A stretch of 64,000 nt of DNA from a bacterium (GTDB lineage Bacteria > Pseudomonadota > Alphaproteobacteria > Rs-D84). Below are positions 41,333 through 53,101 of the stretch, in pieces (position 1 is the stretch's first letter; each line of letters starts with the position of its first letter). Under the pieces are notes generated by a model, which had not been told where the DNA came from, did not search any database, and was given only the letters and a program-made list of their open reading frames with translations. The stretch covers positions 1 through 64,000 of the forward strand of contig JAAVBP010000006.1 of assembly GCA_014803525.1 (NCBI GenBank), given 5' to 3'. The position numbers and the translations under genes were made by a program.

Positions 41333-41384
41333 TTTTACACCCAGGCCGCCAGCCCAACCAATAAATCTATATTTTCTAGATTTT

Positions 41385-43616
<2,232 letters not shown>

Positions 43617-43721
43617 GATGCATAAAAATTAGAACATTTGAAAAAAAATAACAACAGTTTTTTATAGTGTTACATACCTAATATTTACAACAGATTGTTT
43701 TTATATAATTCTGTGAACATA

Positions 43722-43787
43722 GGGGGCGATGGTAACACCCCACTTTACCAAAGGGCAACGGAACTATTCGCTTGTTGACACACCCCC
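43722..43787 (+). repeat. Partial third copy of the leader element
   Basis: GGGGG (43722-43726) can pair with CCCCC (43783-43787). Between them AAAGGGCAACGGAAC...TTCGCTTGTTGACAC repeats the interior of copy B (44022-44053) with two 1-nt insertions. The outer stem has a different sequence but the same position, so the pairing rather than the bases appears kept. A perfect TATAAT lies just upstream at 43704-43709. Confidence 0.55.
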
Positions 43788-43884
43788 ATATGCATCATTA
43801 TCACACGACATTTATAAATTATCTATGGGAACGTTATCTTTTCTTAAAAGATGCATTAATATATTGATTTAAAAATCGATTTGT

Positions 43885-44098
43885 GCAAGACTGCGGCTGA
43901 ATCCAATGGGAATTGGGTTCGGGGCTGTGGTGGCCCACAGGCGCGGCATATCCATAAAATATGTCGTCAAACTACCCCGACTCTGTCGGGGAGCCGTTTG
44001 CTATATAACAAGGCATAACGCCCAAAGGCAACGGAACATTCGCTTGTTGACACCAACTCCCCGACCGCCAGTATCCCATGGCGGTTAATTTGTTTTAT
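43885..44098 (+). repeat. Structured leader element, copy B
   Basis: A 214-nt element homologous to 1181-1422 (minus) and sharing 21 identical nt at 43908-43928. Its hairpin CCCCGAC-TCT-GTCGGGG (43975-43991) competes with a 9-bp long-range stem GTCGGGGAG/CTCCCCGAC (43985-43993 with 44057-44065). A third hairpin, ACCGCCA/TGGCGGT (44064-44070, 44079-44085), overlaps the 3' arm of that stem. Compared with copy A, paired positions changed together while the stems persisted. It ends 26 nt before ATG 44125, which has the ribosome binding site CGGAGGG. With the partial copy it accounts for most of the 508-bp gene-free interval 43617-44124. Confidence 0.75.
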
Positions 44099-44124
44099 CC
44101 GGCAAATTTGATTCGGAGGGAAAA

Positions 44125-47097
44125 ATGAAAAAGCTGTTGTTTGCAATATTGTTCACATTCTGTGGCATAACACACTGTGCACACGCCGCTCAAATGATAA
44201 ATGTTGAATATATCCATTTGCTGATTGAACAAAAATGGGGCCTCTCGATTCCATACAATCCAAGTGTCATGAACCCAAAGGTTGCGGCAAATATGGAATA
44301 CTTGCTAGGGATGGTAGATATCACGAATAAAAAACTAAACAGTACAGCAACGACAGATTATCTGCACAGTGAATATGCAACAAAATATGCGGCCGACACC
44401 GTTGCAGCAATTGATGCGACCGATCGCTTGGTTAAGATAGAACCAAAGTTCTGGGTCACGACCACCGCCGACACGGCCATCTTTGAATTTACGATGTCGG
44501 CCGCCGGTACATTTATGGTTGATTGGGGTGATGGAACCAAGGATATAATCAAACGCCGGGATACGACGGTCGAAACATACAGCCACACATACAATGTCGC
44601 CGGCACATACACCATTGCTATGGGTGGCCGCGCCATGGAATATAGTACAGAAGTGTATACTGCCCCCATTTCATTTGCTAATAATAAAAATGTTGCGGGG
44701 ATTTCTGGTCATTTGGGGCATATATTTGGAACAATTGATGATGGGTCAAAATTTGGCCAGCAACCGGTATTTTCCAGTGTGTTTTTGAACAATACAAATT
44801 TAAGTGGCACCATTCCCGAAGAATTATTCGATGGCGTACATGGCCGAACAGTTCTTGGTATGTTTAACGGCACGTTTAATGGATGCGCAAACCTGACGGG
44901 GCACATACCGGGAAAGCTGTTCGCGGGCATATCTGGTGCGCCACAGGTAAATATATTTTTTAATACTTTTTATGGCTGCAAAGGACTTGAAGGATCGATC
45001 CCCGAAGATTTATTTGCCGGCATCAAAGGAAAACCACGACTAAGAGCATTTGCGCACACATTCCTAAATTGCAGCGGTTTAACAGGCTCAATACCAGAGC
45101 AGTTATTTGCTGGGATTACAGGAACCCCAGCGGAAACTATGTTTGGTGGCACATTTCAGGGATGCACAGGATTGAGCGGTAACATTCCAGATAATCTGTT
45201 TGCCGGGATAAAAGGTGCTCCCGCCGACAGCATGTTTGGCAATACATTTTATGGATGCAGCGGTCTGACGGGACCGATTCCCGAAAACCTGTTTGCGGAT
45301 ATATCCGGCGCGCCAGCAGAGAGTATGTTTATCGCCACATTTAATGGGTGCAGTGGGCTAACCGGTTCCATTCCAGAAAAACTATTTGCTGGGATATCCG
45401 GCGCCCCGGCAGATTCGATGTTCCAGGAAACATTTGACCGTTGCACCGGATTGACAGGTTCTATTCCGGAAAAGTTATTTGCCGGAATATCGGGCGCCCC
45501 GGCAGAGAGTATGTTTCATAGCACATTTGAACGTTGCACCGGATTGACCGGTACCATTCCAGAAAAGTTATTTGCAGGAATATCTGGCAAACCGGCAAAT
45601 GCTATGTTTTGGGATACATTTAACCGAGACGAGAATCTGACCGGGTCAATCCCAGAGAATCTATTTTCAGGGATCGTGGGCGCGCCTGCCGAACACATGT
45701 TTGGATTTACATTTTATGGATGCAGTGGCCTAACCGGTTCAATACCGGCTGGATTGTTTAGTGGGATATCCGGCCATTATATACCAGAGGCATTTCAAAG
45801 AACATTTAGCTATACCAGCAGATTAAGTGGTTGCATACCAGACGCCTTGTTTGCGGGTATTAACGATGCAGATTTGACAGACATTATACAATCCGATGAA
45901 CCATTTTTTGAATCTGGTGTGACACAATATTTATGCTCTGTTTTGGCCCCCAAATTTTTTGTAACAACGACCAGTGACACAAAAACATTTGAATTTAACG
46001 TGACGGCCGACGGCATATTTAATATCGATTGGGGCGATGGCACATCGGAAGTAAATCAACACATAAACACCGATAAAACCACATATTCACATACATATAC
46101 AACCCCGGGTGAATATAAAATTGGCATTGGCGGTCATGCGACAGAATACGCCTCAAACGCCCGCAATTATTCTGTGATATCATTTGCAGAAAATAAAAAC
46201 GTGGCGGGCATTGATGGGTCGCTTGGCGCAATATTCTCAACTATTGATGGCGAGACCCCGAACCAGCGCCAACCCAGATTCTATCAAACATTTTACAACT
46301 GCACCAACCTGACCAGTGCGATTCCAGAAAACCTGTTTTCGGGGATATCCGGCGCCCCGGCATCCGGCATGTTTAGCGGCACTTTTGAAAAGACCGGATT
46401 AACCGGATCTATACCGGCAGGGCTGTTTGCAGATATACGCGGCGAACCATCCACGCAGCTCTTTTATCATACTTTTGAGGACTGCAAAGGTTTAACCGGC
46501 GAAATCCCTGCGAATTTGTTTGCCGGAATACATGGCGCCCCATCAAACCAGTTGTTTTATGCCGCATTCAGGGGTTGCAGTAATCTTAGCGGCCAAATAC
46601 CAGAAAGCCTGTTCGCAGGCATCCAAGGCACCCCAGCCGAAGGCATGTTTAACAGCACATTTTTTAATTGCAGCAAATTAACAGGCAGCATCCCGGCAAA
46701 ACTGTTCGCCGGAATATCGGGCGCCCCGAAAAAAGATATGTTCCGTGATACATTTTTTAGTTGCAGTGGCCTGACCGGCGCAATACCTGAAAAATTATTT
46801 GCGGGGATATCAGGTGTGCCGGCAGAATATATGTTTCATCGCACATTCCACAGTTGTCGTGGTCTAACATCGATTCCCGCAAACCTGTTCGGTGATATAT
46901 CTGGCCCAGCCCAATCAAATATGTTTAGCAGCATGTTTTTTGCTTGCAAGGGGCTGACCGGACCGTCTGCACGGATAAACGGTAAATACCTGTATGAAAT
47001 ATGGCCAGACTCAGCCGACGATCAGGTTGGCAGCTGTTATACCAACGATACGGAACTGGATGACTATGCCAACATTCCAGAAATCTGGAAACAGTAA
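44125..47097 (+). CDS. Large secreted repeat protein with PKD and LRR/BspA-like arrays
   Basis: 990 residues with a signal peptide MKKLLFAILFTFCGITHCAHA. Two similar halves are visible. Each has a PKD-like beta-sandwich (about 108-170 and 610-690, with VDWGDGT or IDWGDGT, YSHTY and GEYKIGIGG) and an array of ~26-residue repeats with the consensus TFxxCxxLTGxIPxxLFAGIxGxPxxxMF. I count 12 units in the first array and 7 in the second. The C-x2-L and IPxxLF spacing is that of BspA-type leucine-rich repeats found in surface adhesins of gut bacteria. There is no obvious membrane anchor. The tail contains one cysteine pair region (SCYTNDTE). It lies behind a structured leader and ends at a bidirectional terminator. 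Confidence 0.85.
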   Translation: MKKLLFAILFTFCGITHCAHAAQMINVEYIHLLIEQKWGLSIPYNPSVMNPKVAANMEYLLGMVDITNKKLNSTATTDYLHSEYATKYAADTVAAIDATDRLVKIEPKFWVTTTADTAIFEFTMSAAGTFMVDWGDGTKDIIKRRDTTVETYSHTYNVAGTYTIAMGGRAMEYSTEVYTAPISFANNKNVAGISGHLGHIFGTIDDGSKFGQQPVFSSVFLNNTNLSGTIPEELFDGVHGRTVLGMFNGTFNGCANLTGHIPGKLFAGISGAPQVNIFFNTFYGCKGLEGSIPEDLFAGIKGKPRLRAFAHTFLNCSGLTGSIPEQLFAGITGTPAETMFGGTFQGCTGLSGNIPDNLFAGIKGAPADSMFGNTFYGCSGLTGPIPENLFADISGAPAESMFIATFNGCSGLTGSIPEKLFAGISGAPADSMFQETFDRCTGLTGSIPEKLFAGISGAPAESMFHSTFERCTGLTGTIPEKLFAGISGKPANAMFWDTFNRDENLTGSIPENLFSGIVGAPAEHMFGFTFYGCSGLTGSIPAGLFSGISGHYIPEAFQRTFSYTSRLSGCIPDALFAGINDADLTDIIQSDEPFFESGVTQYLCSVLAPKFFVTTTSDTKTFEFNVTADGIFNIDWGDGTSEVNQHINTDKTTYSHTYTTPGEYKIGIGGHATEYASNARNYSVISFAENKNVAGIDGSLGAIFSTIDGETPNQRQPRFYQTFYNCTNLTSAIPENLFSGISGAPASGMFSGTFEKTGLTGSIPAGLFADIRGEPSTQLFYHTFEDCKGLTGEIPANLFAGIHGAPSNQLFYAAFRGCSNLSGQIPESLFAGIQGTPAEGMFNSTFFNCSKLTGSIPAKLFAGISGAPKKDMFRDTFFSCSGLTGAIPEKLFAGISGVPAEYMFHRTFHSCRGLTSIPANLFGDISGPAQSNMFSSMFFACKGLTGPSARINGKYLYEIWPDSADDQVGSCYTNDTELDDYANIPEIWKQ

Positions 47098-47105
47098 TAT
47101 AAAAA

Positions 47106-47123
47106 ATCCCCCATTTGGGGGAT
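47106..47123. terminator. Bidirectional terminator between the surface protein and gpmI
   Basis: The 7-bp stem ATCCCCC/GGGGGAT with an ATTT loop is flanked by A-run and T-run, between convergent genes. Confidence 0.85.
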
Positions 47124-47129
47124 TTTTTA

Positions 47130-48605
47130 TTAATCAATCAATGATTTTCCTGTCATATCCGTCGGCACCGGCACACCGACCAGCTTTAACACCGTTGGCG
47201 CAATATCGGCCAATCCACCATCATGCGCCGTATGTTCATCATTTGACACAACAATAAAGTTTACCGGGTTTGTAGTATGCGCCGTCCAAGGCAGGTTATT
47301 TTCATTATCCCACAGCTTTTCTGCATTACCATGGTCGGCCGTAATCAACACCGTACCACCCAATTCAAGCACCGCCGGCACCAAACGCGACAATTGGCCA
47401 TCCAATGTTTCCATGGCTTTGATGGTGGCGGATTCACTGCCTGTGTGCCCAACCATATCACCGTTGGCATAATTCAAAATAACAACATCAAATTCCCCCA
47501 GTCGCGGCAACAGGGCATCTGTAATCTCTATCGCAGACATTTCCGGTTTCATATCAAATGTAGCAACATTTGGGGATGCAATCAAAACCTTGTCCGAATT
47601 TGGAAAATCAATATTGCGTTCCGCATCAAAGAAATACGTAACATGATTGTACTTTTCGGTTTCTGCAATACGCAACTGAGACTTGCCGGCCGCCGACAAC
47701 ACATCCCCCAGTGTATTTAACACCGCCATATCCGGCAGTAACGCAGGACAGTGTTCATTCAACCCCTCGCCATACTGGGAAAAGCACAACATACGCGCCC
47801 CCGTTTTCAGCATTGAGCGCACAATTTGACGGGCGCGGTCACTGCGGTAATTTCCGAACAAGAAACCATCCCGATCCGTGATTTTCACATCACCATCAAT
47901 CACAATCGGTTTAATAAATTCATCTGTTTCACCACGACCATACGCATCCGCCAAGGCCGCATCAATTGTTGGCGCATGAAATTCAGATTCCGCACACGCA
48001 ATTGCATTGAACGCCAGTTCGGTTCGATCCATATTCTGGTTACGATCCATTGCATAATAACGCCCCGACAGCGTTCCGAAAAACGCGCGCCCATCCGCCA
48101 GATATTGCGACAATGCGTCCTGTATCTTTTTGATATATTCCGGTGCCGACTGGGGCAGGGTATCACGCCCATCGGCGATAAAGTGAATGCATACGCGCAA
48201 CCCAGCATTCAATACACGGCGCATAATTAACAGCATATCATCCAAATTAGAATGCACACGCCCATCCGACATCATACCGGCAAAATGAACAATGCCACCA
48301 CGTGCCCGAACATCGGTTATAAATTCACCAAGGGCTGGATTTTCATCCCAATTTTCCACCTCAAACCGGCGCAAGAACTGGTTCACAACACGGCCGGCCC
48401 CCATTGTTATGTGTCCAACCTCTGAATTACCCATGGTACCATACGGCAATCCGACGGCCGGCCCACTGGCATCTAGGACCGAATGCGGATATGTTGCCAG
48501 TAATTTATCAAAGAACGGCATACGCGCCATCGCCACGGCATTATGTACGGTATCCGGGTTTATTCCGACACCATCCATAATGCATAAAACAACAGGTTTT
48601 GTCAT
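47130..48605 (-). CDS. gpmI: 2,3-bisphosphoglycerate-independent phosphoglycerate mutase
   Basis: 491 residues from ATG 48605 (MTKPVVLCIMDGVGIN), which has GGGGG 5-6 nt upstream. An ATG four codons earlier is unlikely. It interconverts 3- and 2-phosphoglycerate through a phosphoserine. The metal ligands and nucleophile are in LCIMDGVGIN and TMGNSEVGHITMGAGR (catalytic Ser), with AFFGTLSGRYYAMDRN, YANGDMVGHTGS and ITADHGNAEKLWD further on. The double-domain layout and length are standard. With pfkA it supports glycolysis. It ends at the shared terminator. Confidence 0.96.
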   Translation of the reverse strand: MTKPVVLCIMDGVGINPDTVHNAVAMARMPFFDKLLATYPHSVLDASGPAVGLPYGTMGNSEVGHITMGAGRVVNQFLRRFEVENWDENPALGEFITDVRARGGIVHFAGMMSDGRVHSNLDDMLLIMRRVLNAGLRVCIHFIADGRDTLPQSAPEYIKKIQDALSQYLADGRAFFGTLSGRYYAMDRNQNMDRTELAFNAIACAESEFHAPTIDAALADAYGRGETDEFIKPIVIDGDVKITDRDGFLFGNYRSDRARQIVRSMLKTGARMLCFSQYGEGLNEHCPALLPDMAVLNTLGDVLSAAGKSQLRIAETEKYNHVTYFFDAERNIDFPNSDKVLIASPNVATFDMKPEMSAIEITDALLPRLGEFDVVILNYANGDMVGHTGSESATIKAMETLDGQLSRLVPAVLELGGTVLITADHGNAEKLWDNENNLPWTAHTTNPVNFIVVSNDEHTAHDGGLADIAPTVLKLVGVPVPTDMTGKSLID

Positions 48606-48679
48606 ATTTTCCCCCATATTTTCATATTACCACACCAGATTATCACATCAGTTTTTTCATTGCAAAAGAAAAAGAAAAA

Positions 48680-48708
48680 TTGTATAAATAGGATAAATAT
48701 CTTATTAT
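48680..48708 (+). promoter_or_regulatory. Predicted promoter of the XRE regulator gene
   Basis: TTGTAT (48680-48685) and TATTAT (48703-48708) are 17 nt apart, 30 nt before the ATG. A GGAGAG ribosome binding site lies between. Confidence 0.45.
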
Positions 48709-48738
48709 TAATCACGTGATAGATTGGAGAGTTAACAA

Positions 48739-49152
48739 ATGAGTGGCAGAGCCTTTACCCCCACTGCGGTAGATGAACATCTGGGCCAACGATTACAGTT
48801 GCGACGCACCATGATGGGATTATCCCAAAAGGATTTGGCCAAAAAGTGCGGAATAACATTTCAACAGATTCAAAAATACGAAACTGCAGGAAATCGTATA
48901 TCTGCTGCACGCCTGTTTGAACTTAGCACTCTGTTGGAAACACCGGTTTCGTTCTTTTTTACCGGCCTGCCGGGTAATATGCCCGAAGAAACACGCAGCG
49001 GTCGCCCCATCCGTGTAGCCGAGCCAACATCCACAGATCCATTAGGCAAAAATGAATCTCTGCAACTGATAAATCTGTATTGGAAATTACCAAACGACGA
49101 AACCCGCCAGACAGTTATGAAATTATTAAAAACACTAAACGGCATGCAATAA
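48739..49152 (+). CDS. XRE-family helix-turn-helix transcriptional regulator
   Basis: 137 residues. The Cro/CI-type HTH at about 14-70 has LGQRLQLRRTMMGLSQKDLAKKCGITFQQIQKYETAGNRISAARLFELS, where the FQQIQKYE recognition helix is very typical of a set of chromosomal alphaproteobacterial XRE regulators. The C-terminal half (about 80-137) is helical and unlike a peptidase or sugar sensor. It is a stand-alone gene with its own promoter and terminator. The target genes are unknown; autoregulation is common in the family. Confidence 0.87.
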   Translation: MSGRAFTPTAVDEHLGQRLQLRRTMMGLSQKDLAKKCGITFQQIQKYETAGNRISAARLFELSTLLETPVSFFFTGLPGNMPEETRSGRPIRVAEPTSTDPLGKNESLQLINLYWKLPNDETRQTVMKLLKTLNGMQ

Positions 49153-49173
49153 AATCATATTCCCAAAAGACAA

Positions 49174-49191
49174 ATCCCGCAAACGCGGGAT
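49174..49191. terminator. Terminator after the XRE gene (bidirectional)
   Basis: The 7-bp stem ATCCCGC/GCGGGAT with an AAAC loop is followed by TTTTTATT. It lies between the plus-strand XRE gene and the end of the minus-strand dnaE cluster. Confidence 0.8.
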
Positions 49192-49214
49192 TTTTATTAC
49201 TTTGATCTACTTCA

Positions 49215-51557
49215 TTACTGGGGTATATAACATATACCGTTTTCATAATATCCGTCCAGACGCGTACACTGCATCGCGTACCATTCATCCTCAAACACAC
49301 ATTCATCACGAACAGTGTCATACTTTGCCATATCAGCCCCATATGCCTCACACTGGACCATTTTACTGTTTACAACACATTTCCCCAGCCCCGTGCGATT
49401 TGTGTCCCCCGCAAAGACCGTACTATAGAATGTCCCCAACAAATTATCCTTGGTGTAACTGTTATATTTCGCATGATCTGCCGAAAACCAATATCCATAT
49501 GAGTCTTCACAAACATCCCTCAGCTGGTAATCCAGTTCTTCTTTTACATCTGTCATGATTTTTCTTACCGTGGCCACGGTTTCAGCATTTGATTGATAAT
49601 CCGCACCACAATACTGTGCCGCCCAACCATTAATCGTTGTCTGCAAATCCGTTTCCACCATCAGTCGGCACTTCCACGGATACCCCATATCACCAGTCGC
49701 AGGCGTACACATATCTTTCAGTTTATTTTCCAATGCGGTCTGACATCCTTCGGCAACACGTACATTATCAACCGTATCAACAAAACTTAACAACGATTGC
49801 AGGCCGCATGTTTTACCAGTGGCCGCGGCAACTCGACCAGTTCTGGTATCGATCACGCAACCATCCGTATCACCATACAATGCCGCACATGCTGTAACCT
49901 TGTCCGCACACATATCACGCGCAGCCGACGCCGCCATTGCGCCTGAATATTGCGCCGTTGTATTATCAGAACTTTTCAGTGCACCAGACTGGGTGCTGTA
50001 ACATTCCGACATCGTGCTAACACACGACATTTTGACTTCTTCGATTTTTGCATCTTGGGCTTGGGCAATTTCGATAATGGCATTGCGTTTAAATTCCGTC
50101 CACACAATATCAGACAGATCACGACAAGAATCCAAAGCGGTCGTCGCAAACATCTTTTTGTCATCCAGGAATTTGCTAAAACTCGGATTTGCACCAACAA
50201 CATCAGCCGAACCATCCAATATGATTTGTTCTGTTAATTTAAACAGTCGTGGCGAATAAATCGGTTCACCATTAACATCGATATATACACCACTGTAATC
50301 CAAGCATTTTTTATAGTTTGCACCACACGCAGTTTCCTGGGTTATTGCGGTCTTTACTTTATCTAAACACTCATTCACATCGGCCGAATTATGCGCGCGA
50401 TATTCATCCAGACGCGCATCACGCAACATCTTCTCTGCCTGACGCACAGTGTTGGCGACCGCCTCACGCTGACTGTTTATTTTCTTTTCATACGCATTAC
50501 AGTCCTGGGTTATCATGATGCCATATGAACTGCGTGCCATGGTCAGAACGGCATTATTATCGCACGATTCCTCAACTGCTTTTAAACATGCGGCATTTGC
50601 AGAATCAAACAGTTTTTGTCCCTCAAGACTGCTTAAATCCTGGGTTGATGTACTAAATATGGAATTACCACCACCAGACCAGATATCATCCATATCGGCC
50701 GAAAAATCAACATTGATCAATCCTAACGATTCAGACACATTCGATGCCGTTGCCTTTTTCTTGCCCGATAACAAATCACCAATTTCATTCAGCGCCGCCT
50801 GTGCCGCCGACGTGTCTTTTTTTATCGCAGCCTCGCCAACTGTGGCGGTGTACATCGCATTAACCTCTGCCGCGGTCTTATCCACCGCATTCAGATTTGT
50901 ATCTTCAAACCGCATCAACAGCGTCTTAGCCTGATCCAAGGCGGCCTCTGTATCGCGAAACTCGGTAAACTTGGCACTGCAGAAACAGCGGCGATATGTA
51001 TCATTTGCCTTGGCACAAAATTGATCCATACATGTCGCATACGCCTCGCGACAGGTGGCATATCCACCACCAATTTTGGACACATCATCAAACACCGCCG
51101 TCGCACGTGCGGTTGCCGCACGTGAAACATTTGCCGTGGCCGTGCCGCCACGCGTTGATGATTGTGATGTGGCGGCACGCACAACGTTACTTGATGCCGC
51201 ACGCCCCACAGATGCTGGTATAACTGTACCGGTTGTTGCACGAACGCCGCTACGACCAGATGTTACACTGCGACCGGATACTGCGGCACGCGATATGTTA
51301 GACTGTGCACGCGTCGCCTGGGCGGCATTTGTGCGCCGCGTGGCCGCACGAGAAACAGTATTTTTTGTATCCGACAATTCCGATGTACCCGCACGCTGCG
51401 CATCACCGCGCGCAGACGCGGCACCGACACCCGACGTACGCGGATTTGGGGCCTGGGCTGCACGCACAACCCCAGCGGCCAACAATGCCATCACAATAAA
51501 TGAAACCTTTAAAAATCGCCCTGAATGATTAACCAAGTCTATTTCTCTCTGATGCAT
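49215..51557 (-). CDS. Large secreted cysteine-rich protein with Arg-Ala-Ser N-terminal region
   Basis: 780 residues, no family recognised. An N-terminal signal-type hydrophobic segment (about 17-33, VSFIVMALLAAGVVRAA) is followed by ~130 residues of low complexity in Ala, Arg, Ser and Thr. There short units of the type (S/G/V)RAA(T/S/V) recur five times. The remainder is helical with many paired cysteines (CREAYATCMDQFCAKANDTYRRCFC, CGANYKKCLDYSG, MSCVSTMSECYST, CADKVTACAALYG), consistent with periplasmic or surface disulfides. The C-terminus ends with DGYYENGICYIPQ. It is the last gene of the dnaE-rsmH cluster. Its size and extreme cysteine content make it look lineage-specific. Confidence 0.7.
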   Translation of the reverse strand: MHQREIDLVNHSGRFLKVSFIVMALLAAGVVRAAQAPNPRTSGVGAASARGDAQRAGTSELSDTKNTVSRAATRRTNAAQATRAQSNISRAAVSGRSVTSGRSGVRATTGTVIPASVGRAASSNVVRAATSQSSTRGGTATANVSRAATARATAVFDDVSKIGGGYATCREAYATCMDQFCAKANDTYRRCFCSAKFTEFRDTEAALDQAKTLLMRFEDTNLNAVDKTAAEVNAMYTATVGEAAIKKDTSAAQAALNEIGDLLSGKKKATASNVSESLGLINVDFSADMDDIWSGGGNSIFSTSTQDLSSLEGQKLFDSANAACLKAVEESCDNNAVLTMARSSYGIMITQDCNAYEKKINSQREAVANTVRQAEKMLRDARLDEYRAHNSADVNECLDKVKTAITQETACGANYKKCLDYSGVYIDVNGEPIYSPRLFKLTEQIILDGSADVVGANPSFSKFLDDKKMFATTALDSCRDLSDIVWTEFKRNAIIEIAQAQDAKIEEVKMSCVSTMSECYSTQSGALKSSDNTTAQYSGAMAASAARDMCADKVTACAALYGDTDGCVIDTRTGRVAAATGKTCGLQSLLSFVDTVDNVRVAEGCQTALENKLKDMCTPATGDMGYPWKCRLMVETDLQTTINGWAAQYCGADYQSNAETVATVRKIMTDVKEELDYQLRDVCEDSYGYWFSADHAKYNSYTKDNLLGTFYSTVFAGDTNRTGLGKCVVNSKMVQCEAYGADMAKYDTVRDECVFEDEWYAMQCTRLDGYYENGICYIPQ

Positions 51558-51594
51558 TCTACCATATTTTCCGGAACAGAATCAATACCGAATT

Positions 51595-52203
51595 TTATTC
51601 AATACAGCAATTAACCTTGTCCTTAACCCAATCTGTCATCCGACGGACGACCGATTTTGATTTGTTGCCGACATCGACATGAATTTCATCCGTTTTCAGC
51701 CGACACGCATCTGCAACGCTTGTATAAAAATCCGGCACAGCAACCTGAACACCCGACAAATCAATAATATTCATATTAATTCCCCAGAACAATGAATACA
51801 GCTCATACGCCTTGTCCAACATTGCATATGCATCGGTCTTGTTTCCCGCCCCCAGCGCCTTGGTACCAACTTCTATCAATCGCATGGACGCCGCTAACAA
51901 ATGTTTAGACACACACCATACTCCATCATTTTCACCCGTTGACTTTTGCACAATACGCCCCATCAATTCTTTGCGCATTTCGCGGACAGCATTAACCATA
52001 TCATAAAAATCCGTCTTGTTCGTTTTGGCACCACTGAAAAAGAAATGTTCTTCTAACGCAATCAGATTCATTAACGCAATCGACAAATCTTGATCCGCCG
52101 ATAAATCCAGTGCATTTACCTTTTTGGCATCATCTGCCGCCGCCACCATCTGTCCCAGTGTTAATTTCTGTTGTGCGGATTTTTTTGTGCTTTTGCGTTG
52201 CAT
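51595..52203 (-). CDS. Conserved hypothetical helical protein
   Basis: 202 residues, cytoplasmic and largely helical. The N-terminus is basic (MQRKSTKKSAQQKLTLGQM). The core has LSIALMNLIALEEHFFFSGAKTNKTDFYDMVNAVREMRKELM and VWCVSKHLLAASMRLIEVGTKALGAG, followed by YELYSLFWGINMNIIDLSG. Sequences of this type exist in several bacterial groups without a known role, which is recollection rather than a search. An AGGAG ribosome binding site stands upstream. It is encoded 49 bp after rsmH and 37 bp before the secreted cysteine-rich gene, on the same strand. Confidence 0.6.
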   Translation of the reverse strand: MQRKSTKKSAQQKLTLGQMVAAADDAKKVNALDLSADQDLSIALMNLIALEEHFFFSGAKTNKTDFYDMVNAVREMRKELMGRIVQKSTGENDGVWCVSKHLLAASMRLIEVGTKALGAGNKTDAYAMLDKAYELYSLFWGINMNIIDLSGVQVAVPDFYTSVADACRLKTDEIHVDVGNKSKSVVRRMTDWVKDKVNCCIE

Positions 52204-52252
52204 AGCTTTTTCTCCTGTTGATCATCAGCGTACAAAATACGCATCCACCTGG

Positions 52253-53101
52253 TCAATATGATTTTACAACACCGCGCATATGCGCACTGCGCGCGCGGGG
52301 ATTTTGCGCCAATTCATCCGCCGTCGGCACCCGTGACGCAATTGACGCAAATGGCGCCGATGCAATTTGCGGCATACGCGGATCACCGGGCGTCGTTGTC
52401 CATGCACGAAATGTATTCTTTACAATTCTATCTTCTAACGAATGAAACGTAACACATATGCATTTACCATGCGCCCGCAACAGGTTTGGCACCGCCCCCA
52501 AGGCACGCTCAACTTCGCCCATTTCATCATTCACCGCAATACGCAGCGCTTGGAACACCGGCGCAACATCACGCGGATTATAAATCAATTCTTTTAATTC
52601 CATTGTGGTTTGCGGGCGTGCATCCTTGATTGCATGTGCCAAGACAGTCGCCTTTTTAATATCGCCATAATCACGCAAAATTCGGGCCAATTCCGACACA
52701 TCCGCGCCCGCAATCAAATCCGCCGCCGACATGCCATCCGCCGACATACGCATATCCAGCGGCCCGTTTGCCCGAAATGAAAATCCGCGTTCTGGAATAT
52801 CAATCTGCATTGACGAAATCCCCAAATCAAATATGATGGCATCATATTTGCCATCCAATTCTGCCATCGCAGAAAAAGGGCGGGGCACAAATGTAAAACG
52901 ATCGCCATATTCAGCCGCCAGCGCCTTGGCGTCCGCCGCCACATTCGGATCGCGATCAAACGCGGTAACATTTGCACCACGTGCCAAAAACGCGCGCGAA
53001 TATCCACCTGCACCAAATGTCGCATCAATAACATTCCGTCCACAAATATCCCCCAATGCAGCCAACACCGTATCCAATAAAACAGGCACATGCTTTGTCA
53101 T
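52253..53101 (-). CDS. rsmH: 16S rRNA (cytosine1402-N4)-methyltransferase RsmH
   Basis: 282 residues from ATG 53101. The frame is open for 75 further codons but that part is antisense-like and overlaps dnaE. It methylates C1402 in the decoding centre. HVPVLLDTVL, IDATFGAGGYSRAFLARG (SAM loop), DLGISSMQID, NGPLDMRMS and LRIAVNDEMGEVERAL are the family motifs, and VTFHSLEDRIVKNTF is near the end. It overlaps the dnaE stop by 4 nt (ATGA), so translation is coupled. rsmH normally heads the dcw division cluster (mraZ-rsmH-ftsL); here it follows dnaE instead. Confidence 0.96.
   Translation of the reverse strand: MTKHVPVLLDTVLAALGDICGRNVIDATFGAGGYSRAFLARGANVTAFDRDPNVAADAKALAAEYGDRFTFVPRPFSAMAELDGKYDAIIFDLGISSMQIDIPERGFSFRANGPLDMRMSADGMSAADLIAGADVSELARILRDYGDIKKATVLAHAIKDARPQTTMELKELIYNPRDVAPVFQALRIAVNDEMGEVERALGAVPNLLRAHGKCICVTFHSLEDRIVKNTFRAWTTTPGDPRMPQIASAPFASIASRVPTADELAQNPRARSAHMRGVVKSY

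Noticed and set aside
44800..46950. Regular DNA periodicity in the 44-47 kb gene considered as a CRISPR-like array
   Set aside because: The period is ~80 bp, in frame, and encodes repeat protein units; no unique spacers alternate with identical repeats.
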